Origin: Rhexocercosporidium sp. MPI-PUGE-AT-0058
Taxonomy: Eukaryota; Ascomycota; Leotiomycetes; Helotiales
Assembly: GCA_020746875.1 (NCBI GenBank)
Contig: JAGTJL010000012.1
Location: 992,001 to 1,056,000, forward strand
Direction of reading: 5' to 3'
DNA length: 64,000 nt
The position numbers were made by a program, and so were the translations under genes. This document shows, one piece after another, positions 24,226 through 35,530 of the stretch; positions within the stretch are counted from its first letter, which is position 1, and every line of letters starts with the position of its first letter. The notes under the pieces are model-generated. The model was not told the origin of the DNA. It saw only the letters and a list, made by a program, of their open reading frames with translations, and made no database searches.

Positions 24226-26119
24226 TTAGAAGTATCGCGGCATTGGTGGTGCATTGTTGATGTCCATCGGTCGTGCCATTCTATCCCCACCAGGCTGAGG
24301 GAACTGGCGACCCTGCATAGGAACATTTGCGAATTGTGCTCTCTCCATACCCGGATGACCAAAGTTGGGGCGCTCGGATCTCTCATCCAAGATGTTGTTC
24401 AGGGCAGGCCACATGCCACTCATACCGATTGTCTGATCATCTTCATCCTCACCGTCCATCTCCTTTCTCAAACTGTCGATCTGCTTCTTCAGCTCCTTCC
24501 ACAGGACGTTTCCACTCAATTCATCTTCGCGGTGTCTGAATTTTGGCTTCTTCTCTTCCGTTCTGGCCACGATGACTAGCAAAGCAGCGACGAATGCCTC
24601 TTTCATATACGCAAAGCTGAAATCCGATGTGATGTCGGCAACTCTGACAGACATTTCCTTGGGAAATTCTATTTTCTTGTTGTTGCGGAGCTTGTGGCGC
24701 CAGTAGTCGGCATACTTTCATGAGTTAGTACTTTCTTATAATAGAAATCAGAGATCGGGTATACCTGGACTCGCTCCTCGCGAGACGGGACGTCGAAGTA
24801 ATACTTCCTATCGAATCGACTTGGTCGCTTTGCGATTCCTGGATCAAGACGTTCGAGATGGTTTGTACTCCCGATCATGAGAATTCCATGGTTGGACTCG
24901 AGACCATCTACTTCATTTAAGAAGTAACTTCGGACCATGGGGCTGACCAAGGAGTCAATGTCCTCGAAAATGAGGAGACAAGGCGCCATGCGGCGAGCCA
25001 TGAGAAAGATCTGGCGGATGCCGTACTCGGGCCCGGCATAGCTGTTGAATGTCTTCACGTAGAGTGACTCAATGCTAGGCTTGGTCCTTTTCGAGATATC
25101 ATGCATCAGAGCTTTGGTGGAGATGGTTTTGCCGTTCTGATATTTCGGTTAGTAATTTGGAGAGCTTTTGGAGATCTAGCGACTTACTCCAGGTGGACCG
25201 TAGAAAATGACACCTCTCTAAATCGCAAAGTCAGTAACAGAACACAATATCGCAGAAACCAGGGGGACAAACCTTCCACGGAACTCCAAACTCGGCATAA
25301 CGCTCTTCGGCATCGAAGAAGCCAATCACGTCCTCAATGATAGTGTCCTTCTTCTCCTTTTCAAGAATGACATCTTCCCAGTTCGACTTCTGCACATTCT
25401 CCCATAGCTCCCTGTTAGGCTGCCAGTATCCCTGGTCGAAAACAAGAACTTCTCCATGAAGTTCCATCTGCCACCTAGAAGCAGCAGCCAACAAATCGTC
25501 TGTTTTCTTCTGAGCAGTAACCTTGCTCTCGGACTCGTCAACGAGAATATAATTGTTGTCAGAGAGACCATAGGGGCCTTCTTGCCCATTGGCAACGTAG
25601 AGGAGGAAGGCATCTCCCTTGTACACATAGTCATATGCCGCAAAGGTTACATGCTCAGCGAAACCACCACCAGTTTCGTCGTTGTATCTTCTTGCTGGGG
25701 GGATGAATTGCCTTTCTAGCAAGGCCTTATCGGCGTCGCGCATGAAGTAGGTGACATCGTCACTAGAAGCTCCAAATGACAGAAGGTCACTTGTCCTGAC
25801 CGGGGATACTGTGAGGTGGTGCTTGGGATGCTGGGCGCGGATAGCTGCGACAACAGGCGCCTCGGTGAAGATTCTCTTTCCAGAGCTTCAAAAAAAAGTA
25901 AGTGATTGTACTTTCAAATGTGTACGCCATGTAAAAATCTCAATTTCAATCCACTGTTCATAAGGGACTTTTAAGAATACGCAAAAGTTACCTGCTCTTG
26001 AAGAATTCATCAGACACAGAACCTGCCCCTCCTCGGTGAGACGGCGAGCCTGCGGGGTGGTCGCGGGATCTGTGCCCACCGGTCGAGACATGGACGAAAT
26101 CATCGTAGTTAGAAGACAT
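24226..26119 (-). CDS. BCS1-like AAA ATPase without a visible membrane anchor
   Basis: AAA-family ATPase related to the mitochondrial chaperone BCS1. Five exons on the minus strand, 26119-25992, 25885-25273, 25217-25188 (30 bp, carrying the start of Walker A), 25136-24765 and 24714-24226, give 543 residues. Walker A GPPGNGKT is at about 254-261 and Walker B LLIFEDID at about 311-318. The sensor region reads STNHLERLDPGIAKRPSRFD, giving the Arg residues expected of the family. The about 245 residues before the ATPase core resemble the BCS1-specific domain (FMRDADKALLERQF, ELHGEVLVFDQGYW), but no N-terminal transmembrane segment is seen. The C-terminal tail is rich in Met, Pro, Gln and Gly. It is therefore probably one of the fungal BCS1-like paralogues rather than the Rieske-protein translocase itself. 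Confidence 0.85.
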
Positions 26120-28306
26120 CTTGCCTGGTCAGTCGATGGAGAATCAATTGGAGAAATGCAGAACTACTCGCAAAGCAATTCTGTCAGAAAATTTGTTAAG
26201 ATGGAGGTTTGTAGCATAACATTCGGGACCAGATGTCGTTGCCTAAGCCCCCAGCCTCTTCAGCGTCGTACCTGTCTAGATGCAGTCGGAATACGAGCGG
26301 CACAATGAAACGGCTGACGTGACGATCGCCAAGGCATTTTCTTACGGGACACCGTATGAGAATCGATCCTACAGTCACTTAACTCGAAGAATAGCTACTT
26401 GCGATGCAAACTAAAGGAAGACAATGACTTGAAGCTTTTTGGACCCTTTTCTTCACGTGCTCGGTACAATATATTAGTAGAGCGGCCCCCGATATTCCGA
26501 GAATTTTTTGGGGCTGTAACTTTCCAGGAAGGCTTTGACAAACTCATGCTTGGTGAGCTTTCAATCCAGCTACATCTGCAATTTCTTATGTGGTTGCTAG
26601 CTTTTCGGGACATTGGCCATATTTCTTGGAGAAGCATTCGGCACCCATGGGACACATGAGATCTCACGAAAATATTTCCAATTACTGGACGGTGGTCTGA
26701 ACTGACCACCCCGAGGATCGCTCTCCAAACTTCCTGAGGTGTAGTTCGCCTCAAGAAACTGAAGATGAAGCTGTTCAATTTCAGAGGGCGAGAGTTTACC
26801 CCGTATAGTCTCTTAGATCTTGGGCAGGGTCCCTGGGTCGAGATCCCCTCTACAAATATGATCTGACAAAGTGCTATATTGTACTGCACTATACGAGGAC
26901 TTGCTTTACAATCATGTCGCTCCTCACTCTCCCTCTTATCGTTTGTTCTTGCACAAACTGTAGCAATGTGTATTTTAATTTTCTGCAGATTCACTACTTA
27001 CCGTACCCTCATGTTTTCATTTCACGGGTCATTTCCTGTCTGGTCACACTGCCACGAAGCAGGACATATAATCACGATACTGACTTCCGGATTCTAAGTT
27101 ATTGAATTTCGTGGCGATTTTTGACTATAGCTTTCTATTTTCCCTTTGTCAATTTGCAAAGATTTAAAGCATCGTCAATGTTGACAACGAAGAAGCGAAA
27201 TAATCACTCTGTTTAGAAGGAGAAATGCCACAACGCATGCTTGCAACATATGATGAATACCTGTATGCGAGTTACTATCTAGGAAGGTGGCTAGTGAGGA
27301 TAATATGTCTATGTCAGATGTTTGGAACCGTGATCAAGACCATAGATGCCATGCTCTGATGTTCTGACTTTCAAAATCTGGTGAACGATCCAGGACTCCA
27401 AACCAGCTATGGGAGTCATAGCCCCTCCTCCCTTAGTTACCAGGTTTTTTCCATCCTTTTCAGGATTATTCGATTGACCTTCGCTTTGCCAACCTCCTCG
27501 AATTACACGAAAGCCTGTAAATGTCCTCAGCCGGCACAACGGCTACAGCACCTTATCTCGCTGTCCATCAAGACCTAAAGCAATATATATCAGACGTCAC
27601 AATCCATCATCTATTTATACTTTAAAGCTAGCTAGTTCCTGGTATCCCCATGAATGCTCTGAAAAAGATCAGCGGAAAACCTTCCCAAAACGCTCCTCAG
27701 ATCAAAAAACTCGACCTTCGTGCTACCTCAGAATCCCCTCCATCTTGATTTTTTCATTCCACTCTGATCACCCAGAGTGAAAAGACGGATCACCCAGGTT
27801 TACATTCAGCCGCCTCACCATTTACCACAATTAAAAACATCCATACCCGTAAGCGAGGCCCTCAAGCTTCTCACACCCCATCAAACCACGACCCTCCTCA
27901 CCAACACGATATATTACCCTCTCACCTCCCTCCTGCTTTCTCCCAATCCTTTATCCGGGAGATAAGAACTACGAATCATCAGTAGGGAGTATATAGGGGA
28001 TGTCGATTTGGGAGGTCGACTGGGTATGGAGGACGGGGGTGTTTCCCGATAGAGGGAGAGATACTATAGAGAGATTGCGGATTCGTGGTGAATGATCGAT
28101 GGGCAAGATGGGGAGCGGGGCCGAGAGGATAGCTGCTCTGATGTGAGTTGTGTTATCGATTATGGCGTGGATGTCGAGAGACGGGTACTTAATCATGATG
28201 CATCCCTTTCAGATCTCAGTGTCGAGGTATTCCAAGTTGTTCCCGATATACCTACATTTGATATCAGGAAGTCACGCTGGATCCAGCGCAAATTCAAATT
28301 ATCAAC
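26120..28306. other. Long intergenic region
   Basis: About 2.2 kb without a supported gene. A 199-codon open frame on the minus strand (26395-26994) and several short ones on the plus strand have no recognisable domain or coding-like composition. The end (27770-27960, 28230-28306) is C/T-rich leader-like sequence for the next gene. Confidence 0.4.
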
Positions 28307-29128
28307 ATGGCACCAAGCACAAATATACTCCTCCTTGCATCCTTCCTCCTCACATCCCTCACACTCACCTTCGCTGCCCCAGCCCCAGCACCACCCCCAG
28401 CCTCCCTACAACCTTGCTACGAAATCGTAATCACAACCGGCACACTCCCCCTCCCCCTCCCCCACCCCACCAACACCAACTCCCTCATCCCTCAAACCGC
28501 CTCCCCTCTCATCACAAGCCGCATCTCAATCGTGACACCGGCCCCCGAACTCCGCCACCGTCAATGGAGCGTCAACACACTTCCCACAGAAACAGAGACC
28601 GACTACTACTGGGACGGCGAAGAGCCGTATTCATGGCCCGCGGATGAATATCCACCCTGGTTGCCTCCTAATGGGGGGACGATTGTGAATACAGGTCGCT
28701 TGACTGTTACGCTTGGGAAGCGAGATGAAGGAGGAGAGGAGAAGAGACAATTGAGTCCGATTACCTACGGCCCTGGTGGGTGGGGAAATAGCGTCCTCCC
28801 CGTCACGACGGAGCCCAGCTGGTGGGGAGAGGGCAAGACGTTCACGTTTGCGGGCCAGACGTTCACATTGGGAGGCACGGGCGTGTTGACAATTACGCTT
28901 GGGAAGCCGGAGCCGAGGGGGGTGGGTGTTAGGACTGCGATGGCGGGGGAGGTTGAGGGGAGGCAGGAATTGAGTTATGAGGGCGGGAGTACGAGGGATG
29001 GGAGTGGAGGTGAGAGTGGAACTGTGACAAATAGGCCGGTTGTGACGTTTACGGATATGGGTGGGGAGGTGAGGACTGTTACTGTGGGTGGAAGTGATTC
29101 ATTGGGTTTTACGCAAACGCCACCGTAG
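28307..29128 (+). CDS. Secreted low-complexity protein with possible Kex2 sites
   Basis: A 273-residue intronless protein of unknown function. A clear signal peptide occupies about residues 1-23 (hydrophobic LLLASFLLTSLTLTFA, then an Ala/Pro run). The mature part is rich in Pro, Thr and Gly and has a single Cys. Dibasic Lys-Arg pairs at LGKRDE and EEKRQL could be cut by a Kex2-type protease. A short motif is repeated: TGRLTVTLGKRDE and TGVLTITLGKPEP, and the related TFTFAGQTFTLGG precedes the second copy. It looks like a fungal secreted repeat peptide precursor or cell-wall/effector-type protein; no family is recognised. Confidence 0.6.
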   Translation: MAPSTNILLLASFLLTSLTLTFAAPAPAPPPASLQPCYEIVITTGTLPLPLPHPTNTNSLIPQTASPLITSRISIVTPAPELRHRQWSVNTLPTETETDYYWDGEEPYSWPADEYPPWLPPNGGTIVNTGRLTVTLGKRDEGGEEKRQLSPITYGPGGWGNSVLPVTTEPSWWGEGKTFTFAGQTFTLGGTGVLTITLGKPEPRGVGVRTAMAGEVEGRQELSYEGGSTRDGSGGESGTVTNRPVVTFTDMGGEVRTVTVGGSDSLGFTQTPP

Positions 29129-29545
29129 GTATATGATGGGGTCGAGGGGAGAGTGCTGGACGCTCGGCCATTTTCTTCTGTTGCCCTCAGTAACTTTGAG
29201 ATTTGTTTGCATATGACGAAGGGTAAGTGAGAGCCAGAGAGAAAGGAACAGAGTAGGATAGGACCAGTATGAGATTTTTTGCCGAGCTACGTCATCAAGG
29301 TCGAGAAAGACAATGTGAGAGATAATGGGATAAAGCTTTTAGCACGCGTGCACTTTTGAGATATGTACAGAGCGGATCAAAGCATCAAATAAGCAAATCA
29401 TCCACCATACCAACCATCCATCCATCCAGCCACCATTCCCATCCCATTCCCGACACCAACCGACTTTGCCAAGTCCCGAATCCAATCGCCGGCCGTGACC
29501 CAAACAAAGGATCGTTAGTGCAAACAATGAAAGAGCGAGAGACAA
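29129..29545. other. Convergent 3' region
   Basis: About 420 bases between the convergent stops of the secreted protein and the Tudor protein genes; nothing recognised apart from short CCATC repeats near 29400-29430. Confidence 0.45.
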
Positions 29546-30598
29546 TTACTCGGCCTTGCTCTGGCTTCTAGTCTTCCTTTCAGCCCGTCCAGTAGCAGGG
29601 GCCTTCTTCTCCTTAGCGGCTTTTTTCTCGCCGTTAGCCTTGGGACGGCCAGGCCTCTTCTTCTCTACAATCTTCTCTTCATTCTTGTCTCCGTTTTCCT
29701 TGGCTGCTGGAGCAGGGGCTGCTTTTCCGTTGCTCGTTTTCTGCTTCTTGGTGTCTTCCGCGGGTTCATCCTCGGCCTTCTTCTCGGCTTCGCCATCGAC
29801 TTTCTCGTCCGCCTTTCTCTTGTCTCCGGCTTGAGCTTCGGAGTTCTCGTCCTTCTTGTCTTCTTCCTCCTTCTCCTCGGATTTCTTCTCATCGGGCTTG
29901 TTGTCATCCTTCTTCTCGTCATCTTTCTGGGACTCAGAGGAAGTGCCATTGGATTTGGATGCGTGGCTTTCGAGCTTCAGCCTATGGCAAATATCACGGT
30001 CAGTATGTGATCTTTTAAAGACTCAACGAGTCAATGTGGGGAATTCCGAGCGTAAAACATTCGGGTACTACCCAACCACATTTGCAACAAGAGCTTCTGC
30101 GCAAGCCAATGGAGCACCTACTCGCTTGCTTTCTTGACGACATCGTTCCCTGAACGCTCGACATGTACGGCAGGGTTTCCTTCTTCGCCATGTTTGGTGA
30201 TCTCGTTTCCGCGGTGAGAGACAATGGTCACATCGCCAGCCTTGACTTCAGCAGCAGTTCCGGATGGTTGACCACTTCCCCAGCTCCAGGAAACTAGGGT
30301 AGACAATTAGCATATGAGGACTGAAAGCAAAGAAAATATTCCATAGATCTTTTGGAGAGACACAACAATGCAAGGCTATATTTGAGAGGCCATATAGCTT
30401 CGGATTTAGCGGGATATCGCCGATAGATATGCTTATGGAGCGTCTATTTGCAAGTGATCGCAGCCATGACTGGAAGCTGCGGTTTCAAAGGGGAGACATT
30501 TGCGATCATGAAGCGTAAGAAGCCAATTGAATCCGTCCTGGCGGAAATGAAAGCTTCCTCATACCTTTGTCTCCTTCTTGAACCTGGTCTCCAGACAT
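29546..30598 (-). CDS. Hypervirulence-associated Tudor-domain protein (DUF2945/HVA1)
   Basis: Small nuclear-type protein of the fungal/bacterial DUF2945 family, named after a Cryptococcus gene whose loss raises virulence. Three exons on the minus strand, 30598-30565, 30293-30122 and 29981-29546, give 213 residues. The Tudor-like domain is at the N-terminus: GDQVQEGDKVSWSWGSGQPSG, then AEVKAGDVTIVSHRGNEITK and NPAVHVERSGNDVVKKASEL. The C-terminal two thirds are Lys/Glu/Asp-rich and disordered. An AT-hook-like KKRPGRPKANGEKK (about residues 174-187) suggests binding to AT-rich DNA. The 271-bp first intron is the longest predicted coding intron in the window. Molecular role unknown. Confidence 0.85.
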
Positions 30599-32422
30599 GA
30601 TATGGATAGTGGTATGGGGTAAGTGAGGCTTGGAAGAGGCAGAAATTGATTCTGCGGATTCAAAGAGATGGATTCCGCGACCTAGGAATGGTAATTGGAA
30701 AGGTTGCGCGATGAAAAGTGATGGGTTGCGACGGGAAAGTGAGATGCTGAGATGAAGTGACGTTCGGAAGAGGAGGTCTGTATATGACGCTATCCCGGCC
30801 TCTTTTGCAGAGGGAGGTACAGTTACAGGACAGTGAGCGAAGAGCAAGGAAAGCCCGATCCACTGGGGGCTGAGGTCAGGTGGCAGCAGCCAATGGGAGC
30901 ATCGGAGAGGAAGCAGGCGAGATCCAGCCACAGCTGAAGTGGAGAGCGACAGGGTTTCGGGCCAGCGAATCCCATGCGCCGGCTCGAACAGATTGCGGGG
31001 AAATTTCACTCCAGCCTTCAGGATCTACGAAGCACATGAAGATTCTGGGACGTCGACATCCACACTTCGATTTGAGGGCAATATAAGGAGACAGTGTGTG
31101 TTGATGGGAAAGTATATCCTCATTGATATCATTCATGACTTCGGTCTCTTCGGAAATTCCACGGTGCTGATATTTCTGATGGTGACCATGACTATGACCA
31201 TACGTGCGGAGCGATTTGGGTACCTGAATTGGCCTCCCAATTGGTGGGCGTGATCGAAAGGGCTAATGCAGGTCATCACGGAGCAGAGGACAGGGAGTGT
31301 CATGAGAGAAAAGGGGGCGGTTGGGTAGTGAAGCTGAGAACTTGGTCTAGCGAGAAAGTTGTCGTCATGATGATACGGGAGACTGCATAGACCGGTGAGG
31401 CGTATATGTACGGCGAGCCGAGTCTGTTCAAAGCAACGATTTCAAATTGTGAGATGGCATCGAGCCAGTGGAGTACTGACCGGTATTTTACCATCTTATT
31501 CTGATGATGTATTCCCCAGCCAGTTACAGAGTCGATATTCAAGTCTTCGCCTGCATTTGGCACTAGTGAGTCAGCCGAAACCCCTTTTCCCAGGGACTGC
31601 GAGCGACAGGCAGGCAATTTCTGGGGAAGGCGAAGAGTTAAAGAAAGGAGAATGATCGCGAATTTTGGTAGATGAATACTCTGATACTCAACTGCACGTA
31701 TTCTTGCGATGACTGTTGCCCTTTCTGTTGTTGTCTATCTCCATTATCAGCAAAATAGTCAAGCCCCGTGTTTGCTTCGAGAAAGTGCTCGCAGTGAATT
31801 TGGTGAAGCACTGTTTAGAGAATATGCTACAGGATCAACTGTATCGGCTCTGTATTAATTCTTCAATCAACGTGTTCTAATAATATCAGTCAGACTTGAA
31901 TCGCAGAGGTCTCTTCATGTTTCTCTCTTTAGTCAACCAAGATGGTGCAGCACGTGGGAAACTTTTGACGTAAACTATTTTGTCCAGAAAGAAGCCCAAC
32001 CTTTTTTGGCAATGTAGCGCAACCTCTTTAAGGATACGAGAAGAACTGCCGGGACTGTGTCTATATCACACATTCCACTTCCTACGCATCGCTCAACTCG
32101 TCCTGCAAATCGAGCATCAGTTCCAATACCGAGCTCCATCGGGTTTCTAAGAAACATAGTTTCGAAGAACTATCACGTCGAGACATCAGTTGAGTCATCA
32201 CAGCTGCACGAATAGCCCTTCGCCAATCGCTCGACATGGGCGGCATTCCAGGAACGTCAAAGGGTTGTATAACGTGCAGAAGACGGAAAATAAGAGTAAT
32301 TCTGGTTGCAGCTCCTCGGAATAATTGCTAATATATAGTAGTGCGATTATAAACGTCCAAAATGCATTCGATGTTCCAAATCCCGGTACGAATGCGAAGG
32401 ATACGGCACCAGAACCGTATAC
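30599..32422. other. Intergenic
   Basis: About 1.8 kb between divergently oriented genes. Open frames at 30660-31253 and 31300-31655 occur on both strands but show no domain. I looked here for the missing zinc cluster of the next gene and did not find a CX2CX6C pattern followed by a second half. Confidence 0.4.
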
Positions 32423-33954
32423 ATGCACCGTCACGCCGGCTCCATGGACATCTCGGACCGAGAAAATATCACCAGAGCCAAGAGAGTATCCAAAGAGACG
32501 ACCTTACCAGTTGCAGCTACACACTTCAGCAGGGCAGAAACCGATCTTTGCAGTCGAACCCGTGACGCGACTTTACAGCACGCGCTCTGGCGAGAGTTTG
32601 TAGAACATTGTGGACCAAATTGGGGATCGTGGGATTGGACTTGCCATAGTCGGACAGCTGATAGAGTCTTGTTAAACCAGGCACTTTTCGCTGCTAGTGC
32701 TGCTTACATTGGCCATCGGCGGTCGGATCAGGTTATGGTTTCGCAGTCTCAGGTCGCGTACTCGGTCGCTTTGCAGAGAATGAGACAGAGTTTAGTGGCC
32801 TTTGATACGCTCAAGAAGGATGTTCTGTTGGGCGTCTGTATGGCTTTCCAGGCTTACGAGGTACGTCGGGCCATTCTCATATTCAAACAATGTCCTTGGA
32901 GATTTCTAGTTTGCACTTATATAGTACTTTGGTCCAGGCTGACCGAACTTACGACAGATGTTTCAATGTACTTCCGGGTCGATAAAGTCGTGGGCAACAC
33001 ACATAGGTGGAGCCATGTCCGTCTTCAAGTCTGAGAATCTACTGCCACGGGACGGGACCAAAGCACTTACGTGTTTCAAGATAATTAAAAGAATGGCAGT
33101 TAGTGCCCGTTTTCCCCACCATTATCAAGTCAAACTTAACTCAAGAAGGTGATACTAGCCCTCATATCAAGGAAATCTACTATCAATCCACGAGTACATA
33201 TTCCAATGCCTCAGAACACATTATCTGAAAATCTCCTACTGTCACTCCAAGACTCGCAAACCGCATACATGTGCGAACTCGCTCGGATTTTATCGACGAT
33301 TGATGCAGCTGCCTCTTCCAAATCAGTAACCCGGCAAGATCGCCGTGATGAAAAATCGCGCAAACTCCAACAGGATTGCGTGAAGCTGGGCTACGAGATG
33401 TATGCATGGCATGGTCAACTACAGGACCTGGAGGGTAGCAATATCATCATCGTGGAGGCGACAAAGCCTCTGGAATGCATGTCTTTTCAAACGAGGATCA
33501 TGTTCCGGAGCCCTCAAATGGCACATCTGCACATGCATTACTGGTGTGCTATGCTCCTACTCTGCGACGCCATGTCGAGATTCAGAGAGCAATTGTTCAG
33601 TAAGTCGTCGTAAGCTTCTCTCCCCATTACTGCCATTAGAATCAACAGAAGAATGAGCTAACCTCTCCAGTCCCACGACAACCATGGGAGATCGAACCCA
33701 GCATCCTGGCAACCATGATCTGTCAATCTCTCGATTACCTGCGTACAAGCTCTGCCATGGAAGGCTCGAGACATGTTCTGTATCCATTGTGGGTCGTCTC
33801 GAATTATTACTCGAAGACGGGAGGTTGTGAGTGGACTTGGTGTGGGGATTTTGGGAGAAAGTTGAAGAAGAATGGGTTGTTGATTGCGGAGTGCTTGGTT
33901 AGGCGAGACCCTTGGGATGGGAATGCCTCTACGACAGTTGAGGTTTGTGTGTAG
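32423..33954 (+). CDS. Fungal transcription-factor-like protein, zinc cluster not found
   Basis: Resembles the C-terminal regulatory domain of Zn2Cys6 fungal activators. Exons 32423-32860, 32958-33098, 33149-33599 and 33671-33954 join in frame to 437 residues. Family-like segments are ALWREFVEHCGPNWGSWDW, LNQALFAASAAYIGHR, KKDVLLGVCMAFQAYE, then GSIKSWATHIGGAMSVFK, TKALTCFKIIKRMAV and RSPQMAHLHMHYWCAMLLLC, ending in a C-terminal QSLDYLRTSSAMEGSRHVLYPLW block. The start is uncertain: no canonical zinc cluster is visible upstream in any frame, and another frame (32325-32603) also looks partly coding up to about 32570. It may be a truncated activator, a gene whose 5' exon lies farther away, or a decaying copy. 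Confidence 0.6.
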
Positions 33955-35530
33955 GTTGGCGATATTGGGATAGGATTCTCCTTTAGAGAGTGTTGAGGAT
34001 GTTGGATTATTTGAATTCAAGTACTAAGCTGCGTGAGCGAAGGATGTTTGTTGTGGAGAGTCGTTGTGTTTGGCGCGTCGAAATGCCAAGACAAGGAGTA
34101 CACTGAGTCTCCCAGTCATGGATTATCGACACACATTCATTGGCAGTCGTCGCTCTTAAAGAGGCATGCTGGCGGTGGAAAGTAACCATCAGATGCATGG
34201 TCGTCGTCGTCGTCGTCGAAGCGAACCCTGTCCGCCAAGGAGATTTAATCTCCAAGGTAAAACATATCACGACTTCAGCGAACCAAATGACGAGATCGAT
34301 GCAGGTATGCTTATTTACAGCTTATGATTTTCAAGTACTTATATAACTCTGGTCTTCTTCCCTTCCTTGATCAACTCATCTGAAGAGCCCCGACTGCAAG
34401 CGTATTACCAGTTCTCAATATTTCCTTTCTCTCTCCCCCACTCTCGAATTACTTGCCCTTTTCTCCTCTCCCTTCACTTGCTGTCAATCTTCTTTGTTCA
34501 ACATACTCTAGTGCTTGTAATTCTGCGCGCTTATTCAAAGCATTCTCATTGTTATCGGCTCGAAAATCTATTTTCGTTTCTCTTAGTAGGGGGAGTACTA
34601 TCTATCTGGTTGTTATTTCTGATGTTTTTAAAATCAGTTCAAGATATCCGAGACCGCTAGGAACGGAGAGACAGTCTCTCCTCCCCAAGATTTACTTTCT
34701 CACTTGATTGAGCCAAACACAAAATACAGAGCGAGATTGAGATCGGGTTTCGGATCTCGGAGTAGATTCTATTCGAAGAAGGGATAGAGTCAGGTATTGC
34801 AACAAAGTTCTGACAAGATGCTTAGACAAACAAGCTTCAGCAACCCACTCTTATCGGCCCAATCGAAAAACTAGATCTCAAAAGATTGCAACGGGGTATT
34901 CTCCTCTGATACAGTATTCCAGAAGTCGGATTTCAAAGCCTCCTTCCTTTTCTGTCTGCGACAGTGTGCCAAGCCACCCCATCTATGCAGACTCTCCCAT
35001 CTTCGACACGGTTTGTTATCAGCTTGGCACGCCTTTCCCGTCGTCACCATTCTCCATATAACTTCATTAGAATTTTGCTTACCGACTCTGGTGAAAGTGC
35101 AAAGATGTTGAAATATCGGCCTGTCCCTAGCCCGATCTGATGTCTCGGTTCCGCCTTTCCCCCGTGGACGGCACTATGTCCTGCTCAGAGATACATTTAC
35201 GGCATACTATTGACGAAGTGTTGACTCATTCAGAACTGAACTCCGGCATCCAAAGGTCTTTGGGCTCGGTATCTTGGGTTGAATGCAAGTGGACATTGGA
35301 CCTCAGCCTATGCCTATCTCATGCGCGGGCAACATTTCATGTAAGTGCTGGCCGCATGCTATGAGCCTCCGGATGAGCCGCGATATGCAGTAGCTCGTAT
35401 CCTGCATTTGAGGAATATGTTGACTATATATACAAGGTCTGTAAAACCTAAATCCCATCTGCTTGTTTTTCGTCATTGCCAGTTCCTATCATTCTTTCCT
35501 CCCAGAAGATTCCCACGATTTTCCGATAAC
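33955..35530. other. Intergenic
   Basis: About 1.6 kb with no recognised gene. It includes the TCG repeat at 34201-34218 and CT-rich tracts (34420-34500, 35480-35520) that probably belong to the promoter of the amine oxidase gene. Confidence 0.4.
34201..34218. repeat. (TCG)6 microsatellite
   Basis: Six perfect TCG units in non-coding sequence. Confidence 0.9.

Noticed and set aside
26800..26860. tRNA-like B-box (GGGTCGAGATCCC) near 26835
   Set aside because: No matching A-box at the right distance and no cloverleaf that I could fold.
26395..26994. 199-codon minus-strand open frame in the intergenic region
   Set aside because: No start context, domain, splice continuation or coding-like composition; kept only as intergenic.
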